DNA of 64,000 nucleotides from Bacteroidota bacterium (GTDB taxonomy: Bacteria > Bacteroidota > Bacteroidia > Chitinophagales > Chitinophagaceae): the NCBI GenBank assembly GCA_947457075.1, contig CANGUG010000004.1, forward strand, positions 62,001 to 126,000, given 5' to 3'. The position numbers and the translations under genes were made by a program. Shown here one piece after another: positions 19,207 through 29,317 of this stretch. Every line of letters starts with the position of its first letter. The first letter of the stretch is position 1. Under the pieces are notes generated by a model, which was not told the origin of the DNA, did not search any database, and worked only from the letters and a program-made list of their open reading frames with translations.

Positions 19207-21153
19207 TTATTTCGCTTCTAGTAGTGCAAAACTAAAAGGAGGGAGTACAAAGTATTCGTTGTCGTTACCTACTTGGTAATCATTACCAGTCCAATGGTCG
19301 TGTAATACGGAAGGTCTTTCTCCATGCTCTTTAAATGCATACCAGGTGACAAAGGAGGCTGAATTTTTATAATTGAATAAACAGTATAATTTTTTATGTT
19401 CATTTGAGCGAATAAAGCCTGCAACATGAATATTGTGCGGTGTCATCCAAGTAACATTTTTGGTATCACTCATCACTTCTAATTTATTCCTTGTGGAAAT
19501 CATTTTTTTTGTTTCATTGAATATGCGATACTCAAAAGTTGTATGTTCTTTTCGTTTTTCATTGCGTTCCCAATTCATTATTGGACGATGCATCCACCGG
19601 TTGTCATAGCTTTTCCCCGGATCTTGTAAATAACTATAGTCATTGGTATAGGCTAATTCGTCTCCATAAAACAACATGGGGATACCACCCATAAACATAC
19701 TATGCGCTTGCATTAAAATTATTTTTCTCAATGCATTTTCAATTTCATCAGCACTATTCCATTCAACTGCTTTTTCCAAACCACATAAGGAAGCAAGAGA
19801 ACCACTTATTCGTGCATCGCCTGTTTTGGGGTTAACTGAAAATAAAGCACCCGCTGCAACGGAACCTTCCTGCCAACCAGCAAAGTAATTTTTCAAATAA
19901 GTTCGGTGCTGATAAGGATTGAATCCAGCCCTTTCAATCATATAATCATCATAACCCAAGCCAATGTCATCATGACAACGGGTATAGGCAATCCAAGTGC
20001 AACCATAAGGTTTTTGCATAATTGGATGTTGTGCCGCAAGCATGACCCCGGTATCGCCAGTAGCTAAAGCATCCCATTGTAATGCCATTTGAGTAGCGTT
20101 GTAAGCCACATCACATTCTTTTGCGATAAATTGGTCTGTTCCAAAGTATTTAATAATCTCATCAGGCGCAACGATGGCTTCGCCTAACAATGCCATTCCT
20201 GGACTAGCCACTTGCACACATTGTTTTATCAAACGCAATAAAGTATGTGCTTGCGGAAGGTTTTGACAAGTAGTACCTAGTTGCTTCCAAATAAATGCGG
20301 GCGCATCAATCCGTAAAATATCAACCCCTAAATTGGCGTAATATAAAACAGTATCAAGCATGGCCACGAATACATTCGGGTTACTGTAGTTGAGGTCCCA
20401 TTGATAATGATGAAAAACCGTCATTACCCATTTATTGCATTCTGGTATATAAGTAAAACTGCCTGGAGAGGATTCTGGAAAAATCTCTGGCATGGTTTGG
20501 TCTAATTGATTAGGGATATCCCTGTTGTCGTAAAAATAAAAGAACTCCTGATAGAAAGGGTCTCCTGCTTTTGCTTTTTGTGCCCATTCATGATGGTGAG
20601 AAGTATGGTTCAAAACAATGTCCAACATGAGGTACATGTTTTGGGCATTCATTTTTTCAATAAGTGTATTCAAATCCTCATTGCTACCAAAACGTTCATC
20701 TACTTTTCTAAAATTAGATACAGCGTATCCGCCATCACTTTCACCTGCTGGACTTTCGAAAACAGGCATTAAGTGTAAAAAATTAACACCTAGTTCATCA
20801 AAGTAATTTAATTTATTGGTCAGGCCATTTAAATTTCCTGCAAAACGGTCCACGTATAAACTCATGCCCGTTATTGTATGACTCAGGTACCAGTTGCCTT
20901 GTTTTTGTTTGGCAGCATCTTTTTTCAATAATGTCGTTGACCTTTGTTGGTAACTGTGAATGATGGAAGAAAGCAATGCGTTAAAGCTTTCATTACGATG
21001 ATAATGATTTCCATAAATTTCATTGAATAATAATTCAATGCTGTCTAAATGCTGTGAGAATCTTTGTGCAAAATCCTTATCCTTTCCCTTCGTATCTATA
21101 TTATTGGCTTGGAGCATTTCTTTTCCAAAAGCCTGTAAGGCGTTCAAGTTCAC
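19207..21153 (-). CDS. Amylosucrase (GH13)
   Basis: GH13 motifs and amylosucrase-type segment FFYFYDNRDIPNQLDQTMPEIFPESSPGSFTYIPECNKWVMTVFHHYQWDLNYSNPNVF; GVDILRIDAPAFIWKQLGT; no signal peptide. Confidence 0.88.
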   Translation of the reverse strand: MNLNALQAFGKEMLQANNIDTKGKDKDFAQRFSQHLDSIELLFNEIYGNHYHRNESFNALLSSIIHSYQQRSTTLLKKDAAKQKQGNWYLSHTITGMSLYVDRFAGNLNGLTNKLNYFDELGVNFLHLMPVFESPAGESDGGYAVSNFRKVDERFGSNEDLNTLIEKMNAQNMYLMLDIVLNHTSHHHEWAQKAKAGDPFYQEFFYFYDNRDIPNQLDQTMPEIFPESSPGSFTYIPECNKWVMTVFHHYQWDLNYSNPNVFVAMLDTVLYYANLGVDILRIDAPAFIWKQLGTTCQNLPQAHTLLRLIKQCVQVASPGMALLGEAIVAPDEIIKYFGTDQFIAKECDVAYNATQMALQWDALATGDTGVMLAAQHPIMQKPYGCTWIAYTRCHDDIGLGYDDYMIERAGFNPYQHRTYLKNYFAGWQEGSVAAGALFSVNPKTGDARISGSLASLCGLEKAVEWNSADEIENALRKIILMQAHSMFMGGIPMLFYGDELAYTNDYSYLQDPGKSYDNRWMHRPIMNWERNEKRKEHTTFEYRIFNETKKMISTRNKLEVMSDTKNVTWMTPHNIHVAGFIRSNEHKKLYCLFNYKNSASFVTWYAFKEHGERPSVLHDHWTGNDYQVGNDNEYFVLPPFSFALLEAK

Positions 21154-21168
21154 TGTGCGAAAAATATT

Positions 21169-22119
21169 TTAATTAAAAATAGAATTGTTTAAATGTTTGA
21201 AAGCCTCCATTGCTCCCATATATTCGCAAGTTCTTGCACCCGCTTTATTGGCATTGGCAATAATTTTTTCCCATTCCATTAAACTAATTGAAGCTAATTG
21301 AGCGGGATTGAAATTGATTAATTGAAACAATACAGCGCCCACAAAAGCATCCCCTGCGCCAGTCGCATCCACTGGAGTAATGGCAATACTTTCAATCATT
21401 TTCATATGATTCCCTACCGACAATAATGTACCGTCTTTGCCCAAAGTGATAGCAAAAATAGCATTGGTTTTTTCCCTTAAACTATCAGCTGCCTGCTGAA
21501 CTGTATCACAACCGGTGATTAATATTGCTTCTTCATCACTCAATTTAAAAAAATGGCATTGTTCAATAAATGGCCAAGATTGGTCAATGAAACTTTGTGT
21601 ATTATTTTGAAATAATAAATGACGATAGTTGGGATCAAAACTAATAATAGCATTATTTGCTTTCGCTTTTGCTAACAAATGGGTATAGGCAGTTTGCAAT
21701 GGCCCTGGTAAAAAACCAGTTGCAGATCCAAAATGCACAATACTATATTCATTTAAATGGATGGTCGATAAATCTTCCTTACTTAATTGTCCATCTGCAC
21801 CACGATTAAAATAAAAATCTCTTTCACCATCCTCCATTAATGATACAAAAGCAAAAGTGGTAAAATTATTTTCATCTTGAATGACCCATTGGGTATTTAC
21901 CCCCATTTCATTTAATAAGTCAATCAAATGTTGTCCAAACGGATCCTTACCTACTTTAGCCGCCATGTCCACTTTACCACCTAATGCAGCAATAGCAGCA
22001 GCAACATTGGCGGGAGCACCCCCCGCTTTTTTTAAAAAGTTTTGACCATTGGATAAGCTTGATCCTCTGTCGGTACAAATCATATCAATCAATGCTTCTC
22101 CTATACATAGTACTTTCAT
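21169..22119 (-). CDS. PfkB-family carbohydrate kinase, probable fructokinase
   Basis: KKAGGAPANVAAAIAALGGKVDMAAKVGKDPFG and DATGAGDAFVGAVLFQL (PfkB signatures); linked to amylosucrase and transporter. Confidence 0.88.
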   Translation of the reverse strand: MKVLCIGEALIDMICTDRGSSLSNGQNFLKKAGGAPANVAAAIAALGGKVDMAAKVGKDPFGQHLIDLLNEMGVNTQWVIQDENNFTTFAFVSLMEDGERDFYFNRGADGQLSKEDLSTIHLNEYSIVHFGSATGFLPGPLQTAYTHLLAKAKANNAIISFDPNYRHLLFQNNTQSFIDQSWPFIEQCHFFKLSDEEAILITGCDTVQQAADSLREKTNAIFAITLGKDGTLLSVGNHMKMIESIAITPVDATGAGDAFVGAVLFQLINFNPAQLASISLMEWEKIIANANKAGARTCEYMGAMEAFKHLNNSIFN

Positions 22120-22138
22120 AAAAAAATAATTTTAATTA

Positions 22139-23476
22139 TTAATGCCCCGAGCCCATGTGCATTTCTTGGCTATTTTCTTTTGAAGCAGATTCACTTTGAA
22201 TAAATAAAGTCAACACTGCTGCAATCAATAAAAATACGCCTCCAAAACTAATTGCCTTTCCTGGATCATTGTTTAAAAAATGTTTTAAGATATATCCAAA
22301 AGTGGTTGTTTGAATTAACATAGGAATTACAATCATCATATTAATGATACCCATGTAAACACCATAGCGTTCTTTTGGAATTTTATGTACAACCAATAAA
22401 TAAGGAATACCCATCATACTGGCCCATGCTATCCCAAAACCTGTCATTGGGATAAACAATATATTTTTATCGGTGATATGAGGAAATGCTAATAAACCCA
22501 CACCTGCCATCACTAAACAAATCACATGAATCAATTTTGGACTTATTTTTTTGGCTAGCCATAGTAAACCAAAGGCAGATAAAAAAGTAACAATATTATA
22601 CCAGCCATTCACTAAACCTGTCCATGCCACCGCTTTTTCATAAAGGGGGTTATGTTCATAAGTGCTCGTGTTCCAAACGGAAAAGGCAATACTTTTAGAA
22701 GCATTTTGCCAATAACAAAACAGTGCATACCATTGAAACATATATACTAAACCTAGCTGCCACATTACTTTAGGCATGCTTTTAATGGCACTGGCAATTT
22801 CAATAAACGGGGTAAATATATTTAAAGGTTCTTTTTTTAATGCAGCCAATTCCTCCTCGGTAGGGGGAATTTCGGGAGTCTTGTAAACAGACCAACTTAC
22901 AGAAGCGATGGAGCAAATGGTGCCTAAAAAAAAGGAAGCATATACCCAAATAGGAAGCTTGCCAAAATCTCCTTTGATTTTGTCTTGAAAATAAAAAATA
23001 GAAAGATTAGCAAGTGTAATCCCTAGTCCAGTAAAAAAACTTTGAGTTAAAAAGCCGGAAGCATGTTGTTCGCTAGGCAATTTGTCGGCAATAAATGCTC
23101 GATAAGGTTCCATAGCAGTATTATTAGCGGCATCTAATACCCATAATAAACCAACGGCCATCCATAATGCACTGCTAAATGGAAATAAAAACAAACATAA
23201 ACTACAAAGAATAGCCCCTATCATAAAGTAAGGCTTACGGCGTCCAAATCGAGGAGACCATGTTTTATCGCTCATGGCACCAATAATAGGTTGAATGATT
23301 AAGCCAGTCATGGGTCCTGCCAAGTTTAACAATGGAATTTGATCGGGACTTGCTCCGAGCATATCATAAATTGGGTTCACAGCGGACTGTTGTAATCCAA
23401 AACTATATTGGATGCCAAAAAATCCCACATTCATATTAATGATTTGAGAAAAACTTAGTCTGGGTTTAAAACTCAT
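22139..23476 (-). CDS. MFS/GPH-type sugar transporter (probable sucrose permease)
   Basis: 12-TM-like ORF; GPH/SLC45-like motifs GPMTGLIIQPIIGAMSDKTWSPRFGRRKPYFMIGA, MEPYRAFIADKLP. Confidence 0.82.
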   Translation of the reverse strand: MSFKPRLSFSQIINMNVGFFGIQYSFGLQQSAVNPIYDMLGASPDQIPLLNLAGPMTGLIIQPIIGAMSDKTWSPRFGRRKPYFMIGAILCSLCLFLFPFSSALWMAVGLLWVLDAANNTAMEPYRAFIADKLPSEQHASGFLTQSFFTGLGITLANLSIFYFQDKIKGDFGKLPIWVYASFFLGTICSIASVSWSVYKTPEIPPTEEELAALKKEPLNIFTPFIEIASAIKSMPKVMWQLGLVYMFQWYALFCYWQNASKSIAFSVWNTSTYEHNPLYEKAVAWTGLVNGWYNIVTFLSAFGLLWLAKKISPKLIHVICLVMAGVGLLAFPHITDKNILFIPMTGFGIAWASMMGIPYLLVVHKIPKERYGVYMGIINMMIVIPMLIQTTTFGYILKHFLNNDPGKAISFGGVFLLIAAVLTLFIQSESASKENSQEMHMGSGH

Positions 23477-23633
23477 AATGGCGTATTTTAAATTAGCAAA
23501 GCGTTGCTAAATATAGCTATTTTGTATTTTCCTAAAGGGCTTTCCCCCCTCAATTTTGTAGTTTTCAAGTAAAAAAATTACTGCAAACCTTTGCGGGATG
23601 TATCTTTGTCCACAATAAGCATAAATAAAGTAA

Positions 23634-24098
23634 ATGTCCCACACTATTTCATTTAAAAAAACCGAAGTTTTACAAGCCCTTCGGTATCATTTTATCAAGC
23701 AAAAGGAAATTAAGTCCTTAATGATCATTGTGAATATTTATGCCATTATAACTGCTGTATTATTGTTCATGAAAAAAATTCGACCAGAACCCTTTTTATT
23801 AGGATCTATTTTATGGATTTTATTAATGGGATTTTTTTGGTTTATCCTACCCAATATGTTTTATAGAAAAACAACCCTTTTTAAAGAGGAGTGGGAATTT
23901 GATTACAACCAAAAGGAAGCAAGGTTATTAAGCAAGTTAGGGGAAGCTAGTTGGTCCTGGGATAGCGTTACACATTATTTTGAAAGCCCTTATTTTTTTC
24001 ATTTTTATTTTAGCCCTAAAAGCTTTTTTCTGGTTTCCAAGTTGGACCTGCCCATGGAGGACCAGCATATAATAAGGGGTATTTTAAAAGACAAGTAA
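23634..24098 (+). CDS. YcxB-like/hypothetical protein with TM segments
   Basis: 154-aa ORF with two hydrophobic helices then a soluble C-terminus (NMFYRKTTLFKEEWEFDYNQKEARLLSKLGEASWSWDSVTHYFESPYFFHFY). Confidence 0.55.
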   Translation: MSHTISFKKTEVLQALRYHFIKQKEIKSLMIIVNIYAIITAVLLFMKKIRPEPFLLGSILWILLMGFFWFILPNMFYRKTTLFKEEWEFDYNQKEARLLSKLGEASWSWDSVTHYFESPYFFHFYFSPKSFFLVSKLDLPMEDQHIIRGILKDK

Positions 24099-24285
24099 TT
24101 ATCAATCAATTACAGTCATCTACACTACTGGTTGTTCGTATTGTTCAATCAATTACCCTATGCATCTGAGCCTATTTTCAAGGCTAAAATGCCCAAATAA
24201 AGGCCAAAAAGGGCAAATTCAACCCCTATGCTTAAAATGTGCAAACAAAAAAGCAAATAAAATATGGGTATTTTAACAAAAAGTA

Positions 24286-24293
24286 TATTTTTG
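24286..24293 (+). promoter_or_regulatory. Bacteroidota -7 promoter element (TATTTTTG) upstream of acpP
   Basis: Matches TAnnTTTG, 23 nt before the acpP ATG. Confidence 0.4.
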
Positions 24294-24316
24294 CGCCGTA
24301 AACAAAACTATTTACA

Positions 24317-24553
24317 ATGTCAGAAATCGCATCAAGAGTTAAAAAAATCATCGTTGACAAATTAGGCGTTGATGAAGCAGAAGTTACTAACGAAGCATCA
24401 TTTACAAATGATTTGGGAGCAGATTCTTTAGACACCGTTGAGTTAATTATGGAATTCGAAAAAGAATTCAATATCTCTATTCCAGACGAACAAGCAGAAA
24501 CGATTACTACTGTTGGTCAAGCTGTAGCTTATATCGATGAGCACGCAAAATAA
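24317..24553 (+). CDS. acpP: Acyl carrier protein
   Basis: [64 protein letters not shown] phosphopantetheine motif. Confidence 0.97.
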   Translation: MSEIASRVKKIIVDKLGVDEAEVTNEASFTNDLGADSLDTVELIMEFEKEFNISIPDEQAETITTVGQAVAYIDEHAK

Positions 24554-24655
24554 TTTTACTTATTATTTGACGGCTTCCAATTAAACACAGCATATTTAAT
24601 CCGCCTTTTTGAGCCTTTGCTTTAAAGGCGGATTATTAATTTAAAACAAAAAGAC

Positions 24656-25909
24656 ATGCAAACTAAACGCATTGTTGTTACAGGTATCGGTACATTAAAC
24701 CCATTGGGAAATAGTCTTAGTGAATACTGGGATAATTTAGTAAATGGAGTTTCAGGGGCAGATATGGTAACCCAATTTGATGCTTCTAAGTTTAAAACAA
24801 AGTTTGCGTGTGAAATTAAAGGCTTTGATGCGACCAATTATATGGATCGCAAAGAAGCAAGAAAATTAGATAGGTTTTCTCAAATAGCCTTAGTGGCTAG
24901 TGACCAAGCGGTTTTAGACGCTGGCATCACAAGTGAAAATGTTGATCCAGATAGAGTGGGTGTTATTTTTGCCAGTGGGATTGGTGGATTAACCACTTTT
25001 ACCGAAGAGGTAACCAATTTTGTACATGGTGATGGCACCCCAAGATTCAATCCTTTCTTCATACCTAAAATCATTTTAGATATTGCTGCCGGACAAATTT
25101 CCATGAAACATGGTTTCAGAGGCCCTAACTATGCTGTGGTAAGTGCATGTGCATCCAGCACAAATGCTATTATCTCCGCAATGGATAATTTAAAATTAGG
25201 GAAGGCAGATATTATTATTACCGGAGGAGCAGAGTCGGTGATTGGCATTGCAGGTATGGGCGGATTTAACGCTATGAAAGCAATGAGTGAGCGCAATGAT
25301 GATCCCAAAACTGCTAGCCGTCCTTATGACAAGGAACGCGATGGTTTTGTAATGGGAGAAGCGAGTGGAGTATTAGTATTAGAAGAATTAGCGCATGCAA
25401 TTAAACGCGGTGCAAAAATATATTGTGAAGTAGTGGGTGGTGGTGCAACAGCCGATGCGTATCATTTAACTGCGCCACATCCAGAAGGATTGGGTGCGAA
25501 AAATGTGATGATTGCAGCGTTGAAAGATGCGGAGATGGTTCCAACAGATATTGATTATATCAATACGCATGGCACTTCAACACCATTGGGAGATATTGCA
25601 GAGTCAAAAGCAATTATCGATGTTTTTGGAGAACATTCCTATCATTTAAACATTAGTGCTACAAAATCCATGACCGGACACTGTTTAGGTGCCGCAGGGG
25701 TGATTGAAGCCATTGCCTGTATTCAATCGGTGATTCATGATATAGTACCACCAACAATTAATCATTTTACCGATGATCCTGAATTGGACAATCGTTTAAA
25801 CTTTACTTTTAACAAAGCCCAAAAGCGTGTGGTGAATGCCGCTTTGAGCAACACTTTTGGTTTTGGTGGTCACAATGCTTGTGTGATTGTGAAAAAGTAT
25901 AAGGCTTAA
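24656..25909 (+). CDS. fabF: Beta-ketoacyl-ACP synthase II
   Basis: RIVVTGIGTLNPLG, SACASSTNAI, INTHGTSTPLGD, FGFGGHNACVIVKK. Confidence 0.97.
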   Translation: MQTKRIVVTGIGTLNPLGNSLSEYWDNLVNGVSGADMVTQFDASKFKTKFACEIKGFDATNYMDRKEARKLDRFSQIALVASDQAVLDAGITSENVDPDRVGVIFASGIGGLTTFTEEVTNFVHGDGTPRFNPFFIPKIILDIAAGQISMKHGFRGPNYAVVSACASSTNAIISAMDNLKLGKADIIITGGAESVIGIAGMGGFNAMKAMSERNDDPKTASRPYDKERDGFVMGEASGVLVLEELAHAIKRGAKIYCEVVGGGATADAYHLTAPHPEGLGAKNVMIAALKDAEMVPTDIDYINTHGTSTPLGDIAESKAIIDVFGEHSYHLNISATKSMTGHCLGAAGVIEAIACIQSVIHDIVPPTINHFTDDPELDNRLNFTFNKAQKRVVNAALSNTFGFGGHNACVIVKKYKA

Positions 25910-25918
25910 TTTTTACTC

Positions 25919-26629
25919 GTGAAACGCCGAATCAACCAATTCATTTCTTTTTTTAAGAAAACAGGTTTTGAGGCAGATTTACAACATTTATTAGGGTATC
26001 GCACTAGCAATATATTGCTATACCAAACTGCTTTAAATCATCGCTCAGTAAAAGATCATCCTACTGAAAATAATGAACGCCTAGAATTTTTAGGAGACGC
26101 TGTGATTGGTGCTGTAGTGGCAGATTATTTATTTAAAAAATACCCCTATAAAGGAGAAGGTTTTTTAACAGAGATGCGATCCAAAATGGTGAATCGTGCT
26201 CAGTTAAATCATATTGCATTGCAAATGGGCTTACGTAAATTGACTAGATTTAATAAAATGGATGGAGGATTAAGAACCAGTCAAATTTTTGGTAATACCC
26301 TGGAAGCCTTAGTGGGCGCTATTTATCTGGATAAAAAATATGACTTTACAAAAAAGTGGATTGTAGAAAAAATGATTCAGCCTTATTTGTTCATGGATGA
26401 TTTAGAACAAATTGACATTAACATAAAAAACAAAATTATTGGTTGGGCTTTGAAACAAGGAAAGCAAATAGATTTTGTTTTGGCGGGTGAACAATTGGAA
26501 GGCCGCCGTCGTTTATTCACTATTAATGTTGTGCTGGACGGGGAAGTAATTGCTAGTCAAAAAGGCTTTACCAAAAAAGACGCAAGTCAATTGGCTGCAC
26601 AAAAAGCCATAGAAATTTTAGGCATTTAA
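25919..26629 (+). CDS. rnc: Ribonuclease III
   Basis: NERLEFLGDAVIGAVVADYLF and C-terminal dsRNA-binding domain (GFTKKDASQLAAQKAIEIL). Confidence 0.95.
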   Translation: MKRRINQFISFFKKTGFEADLQHLLGYRTSNILLYQTALNHRSVKDHPTENNERLEFLGDAVIGAVVADYLFKKYPYKGEGFLTEMRSKMVNRAQLNHIALQMGLRKLTRFNKMDGGLRTSQIFGNTLEALVGAIYLDKKYDFTKKWIVEKMIQPYLFMDDLEQIDINIKNKIIGWALKQGKQIDFVLAGEQLEGRRRLFTINVVLDGEVIASQKGFTKKDASQLAAQKAIEILGI

Positions 26630-26651
26630 TCAACTTCTTGTAGGCCTTAAT

Positions 26652-27056
26652 TTACACAATGGCTTGACATAACTCAATCAAAACCCCATTGCAATCTTTA
26701 GGGTGGACAAAACAAACCCATTTATTATCAGCGCCTTGTTTTGGACTTTCATTTAACAAGGTAAACCCTTCGGCTTTCAATCGGTTCATTTCGGCTTGAA
26801 TATCAGGCACTTCAAAGGCAATATGGTGCATTCCTTCTCCCTTTTTTTCAATAAATTTTGCAATCACCCCCTCTGGCTCCGCACTCTCCAATAGTTCAAT
26901 TTTCGTGTGATTTTGAAGAAAAAAGGCAGTATTGACCTTTTCTGAGTCCACAGATTCAGTTTTATAACAAGGGCTATTTAATAACCTTTCGTATAAGGGA
27001 ATACTTTGTGCCAGGTTTTTAACTGCAATCCCTATGTGTTCTACGTTATAGCTCAT
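26652..27056 (-). CDS. mce: Methylmalonyl-CoA epimerase
   Basis: VEHIGIAVKNLAQSIPLYERLL, KIELLESAEPEGVIAKFIEKKGEGMHHIAFEV. Confidence 0.92.
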   Translation of the reverse strand: MSYNVEHIGIAVKNLAQSIPLYERLLNSPCYKTESVDSEKVNTAFFLQNHTKIELLESAEPEGVIAKFIEKKGEGMHHIAFEVPDIQAEMNRLKAEGFTLLNESPKQGADNKWVCFVHPKDCNGVLIELCQAIV

Positions 27057-27131
27057 AATACTTTGTTTTACGAATTGGGAAAAAAATGCCGCTCAAAGCT
27101 AACGAAATACTGTTAATCGGTGGCTAAGCTT

Positions 27132-27139
27132 TACTTTTG
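27132..27139 (+). promoter_or_regulatory. Bacteroidota -7 promoter element (TACTTTTG) upstream of iscS
   Basis: Matches TAnnTTTG, 24 nt before the ATG. Confidence 0.4.
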
Positions 27140-27163
27140 TAGTCTGAAAAATCATAAACAGAC

Positions 27164-28381
27164 ATGTTAAAATTACCTATTTATCTTGATCATAACGCAA
27201 CTACCCCAATGGATCCAAGGGTATTAGAGGCGATGATTCCTTATTTTACCGAAAATTTCGGAAATGCAGCAAGCAGAAACCATTCATTTGGATGGCATGC
27301 CGAAGAAGCCGTGGATTATGCACGTGAGCAAGTGGCTAAATTAATTGGTGCAGACCCTAAAGAAATCATCTTTACTTCGGGTGCAACAGAAGGAGACAAC
27401 TTAGCCATTAAAGGTGTGTATGAAATGTATGCAAGCAAGGGTAATCATATCATTACTTGTACGACTGAGCACAAAGCGGTGTTAGATACTTGTAAGCACT
27501 TAGAAAAATTAGGCGCTGAAGTCACTTATTTGGAAGTGCAACCTGATGGATTGGTGGACTTAAAAGCCTTGGAAGCTGCAATGAGACCCACTACAATTTT
27601 AGTGACCATCATGTATGCGAATAATGAAATTGGCGTGGTACAACCTGTGAAAGAAATAAGTGCAATTGCAAAAAAGCATGGTGCTTTGTTTTTCACTGAT
27701 GGCGTGCAAGCAGTAGGTAAAATTCCTGTTGACGTTAACGCGGATGGAATCGATATTATGGCATTTACAGCACATAAAATGTACGGCCCTAAAGGCGTTG
27801 GTGCATTATATGTTCGTCGTAAAAATCCACGTGTAAAAGTAACGGCACAAATGGATGGCGGTGGCCACGAAAGAGGAATGCGTAGCGGTACTTTAAATGT
27901 TCCTGGTATTGTTGGCTTTGGTAAAGCGGCCGAAATAGCAAGAACAGACATGGCTGCTGACACAGAAAGAATTTCCAAATTAAGAGATAAGTTAGAGAAT
28001 GCCTTAAAGCAAATTGACGAATCGTATGTAAATGGAAATCCAGCACATCGTTTACCGCATGTAAGCAATATTTCATTTAAATATGTAGAGGGGGAAGGCT
28101 TGATGATGGGCTTTAATAAAGACATCGCCTTGTCTTCTGGATCGGCTTGTACCTCTGCTTCCTTAGAGCCTAGCTATGTATTAAAAGCGTTAGGTTTAGG
28201 AGATGATTTGGCACATAGTTCATTAAGATTTGGATTAGGACGTTATACCACCGAAGAGCAAATTGATTTCACCATTAAAGCAGTAACGGATACGGTTTTA
28301 AAATTGAGAGAGATGAGCCCACTTTGGGAAATGTTTAAAGAAGGGGTGGATATTGATTCAATTCAATGGGCACATCACTAA
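27164..28381 (+). CDS. iscS: Cysteine desulfurase IscS
   Basis: [58 protein letters not shown]. Confidence 0.96.
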   Translation: MLKLPIYLDHNATTPMDPRVLEAMIPYFTENFGNAASRNHSFGWHAEEAVDYAREQVAKLIGADPKEIIFTSGATEGDNLAIKGVYEMYASKGNHIITCTTEHKAVLDTCKHLEKLGAEVTYLEVQPDGLVDLKALEAAMRPTTILVTIMYANNEIGVVQPVKEISAIAKKHGALFFTDGVQAVGKIPVDVNADGIDIMAFTAHKMYGPKGVGALYVRRKNPRVKVTAQMDGGGHERGMRSGTLNVPGIVGFGKAAEIARTDMAADTERISKLRDKLENALKQIDESYVNGNPAHRLPHVSNISFKYVEGEGLMMGFNKDIALSSGSACTSASLEPSYVLKALGLGDDLAHSSLRFGLGRYTTEEQIDFTIKAVTDTVLKLREMSPLWEMFKEGVDIDSIQWAHH

Positions 28382-28456
28382 TTAAAATATTTTTTGGGAT
28401 CTGCGGTACATCGCTAATTTCTATCTAATTTTAGTAAATAATTAAAACTTATAACA

Positions 28457-28873
28457 ATGGCATATTCAGATAAAGTAATTGATCATTATTCTAATCCTAA
28501 AAATGTAGGAACATTAGATAAAGCATCTAAAACTGTAGGAACTGGTTTAGTAGGTGCACCAGAATGCGGAGACGTTATGCGTTTGCAAATTCAGGTGGAC
28601 GAAGCAACAGGTATTATCACTGACGCAAAGTTCAAAACTTTTGGTTGTGGTTCTGCAATTGCATCTAGTTCTTTAGCTACTGAGTGGTTAAAAGGAAAGT
28701 CAGTGGACGAGGCAGTTAAAATTGATAACATGGATTTAGTAGAGGAATTAAATTTACCTCCAGTTAAAATTCACTGTTCAGTATTGGCTGAGGATGCTAT
28801 CAAGTCTGCAATTAATGATTACCGTAAGAAAAATGGTTTAGAGGAGTTGGTATTCGAAGAGCGTATCCACTAA
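28457..28873 (+). CDS. iscU: Fe-S cluster scaffold protein IscU
   Basis: [72 protein letters not shown]. Confidence 0.96.
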   Translation: MAYSDKVIDHYSNPKNVGTLDKASKTVGTGLVGAPECGDVMRLQIQVDEATGIITDAKFKTFGCGSAIASSSLATEWLKGKSVDEAVKIDNMDLVEELNLPPVKIHCSVLAEDAIKSAINDYRKKNGLEELVFEERIH

Positions 28874-28881
28874 TTGAAACA

Positions 28882-29235
28882 ATGAGTACCGTAGTAGAAA
28901 ATATCATTTTAGTTAGCGAAAAAGCCAAAGCAAAAGTAACTCAACTTATGCAGGATGCTGAAATCGCCAACGATCCATCTTACTTTTTAAGGGTTGGTGT
29001 AGTGGGTGGAGGTTGTTCGGGGTTAAGTTATAAGCTTGACTTTGACAATGAAATCAAACCCATGGACCAGGTATTTGAGGACAATGGGGTAAAAGTGGTG
29101 ACAGACCTAAAAAGCTTCCTTTATTTAGTGAACACCGAATTGGATTTTTCGGATGGTTTAAATGGGAAAGGGTTTTATTTTAACAACCCTAATGCAAGTC
29201 GAAGTTGTGGTTGTGGTGAAAGCTTTGCTGTATAG
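28882..29235 (+). CDS. Iron-sulfur cluster assembly accessory protein (IscA/ErpA-type)
   Basis: [17 protein letters not shown] and [16 protein letters not shown] (conserved Cys ligands). Confidence 0.93.
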   Translation: MSTVVENIILVSEKAKAKVTQLMQDAEIANDPSYFLRVGVVGGGCSGLSYKLDFDNEIKPMDQVFEDNGVKVVTDLKSFLYLVNTELDFSDGLNGKGFYFNNPNASRSCGCGESFAV

Positions 29236-29258
29236 CATCCATTTTATAAAAATTTTAC

Positions 29259-29290
29259 AAAATGCCTCCGTATTTATGGGGGCATTTTTT
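29259..29290 (+). terminator. Rho-independent terminator after iscA-type gene
   Basis: AAAATGCCTCC-GTATTTAT-GGGGGCATTTTTT hairpin with T tract. Confidence 0.75.
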
Positions 29291-29317
29291 TGATTATTTA
29301 TAGTAGCTTTGAAACCT

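Noticed and set aside
27526-28125. 199-aa minus-strand ORF opposite iscS
   Set aside because: Shadow ORF across highly conserved iscS; composition not protein-like.
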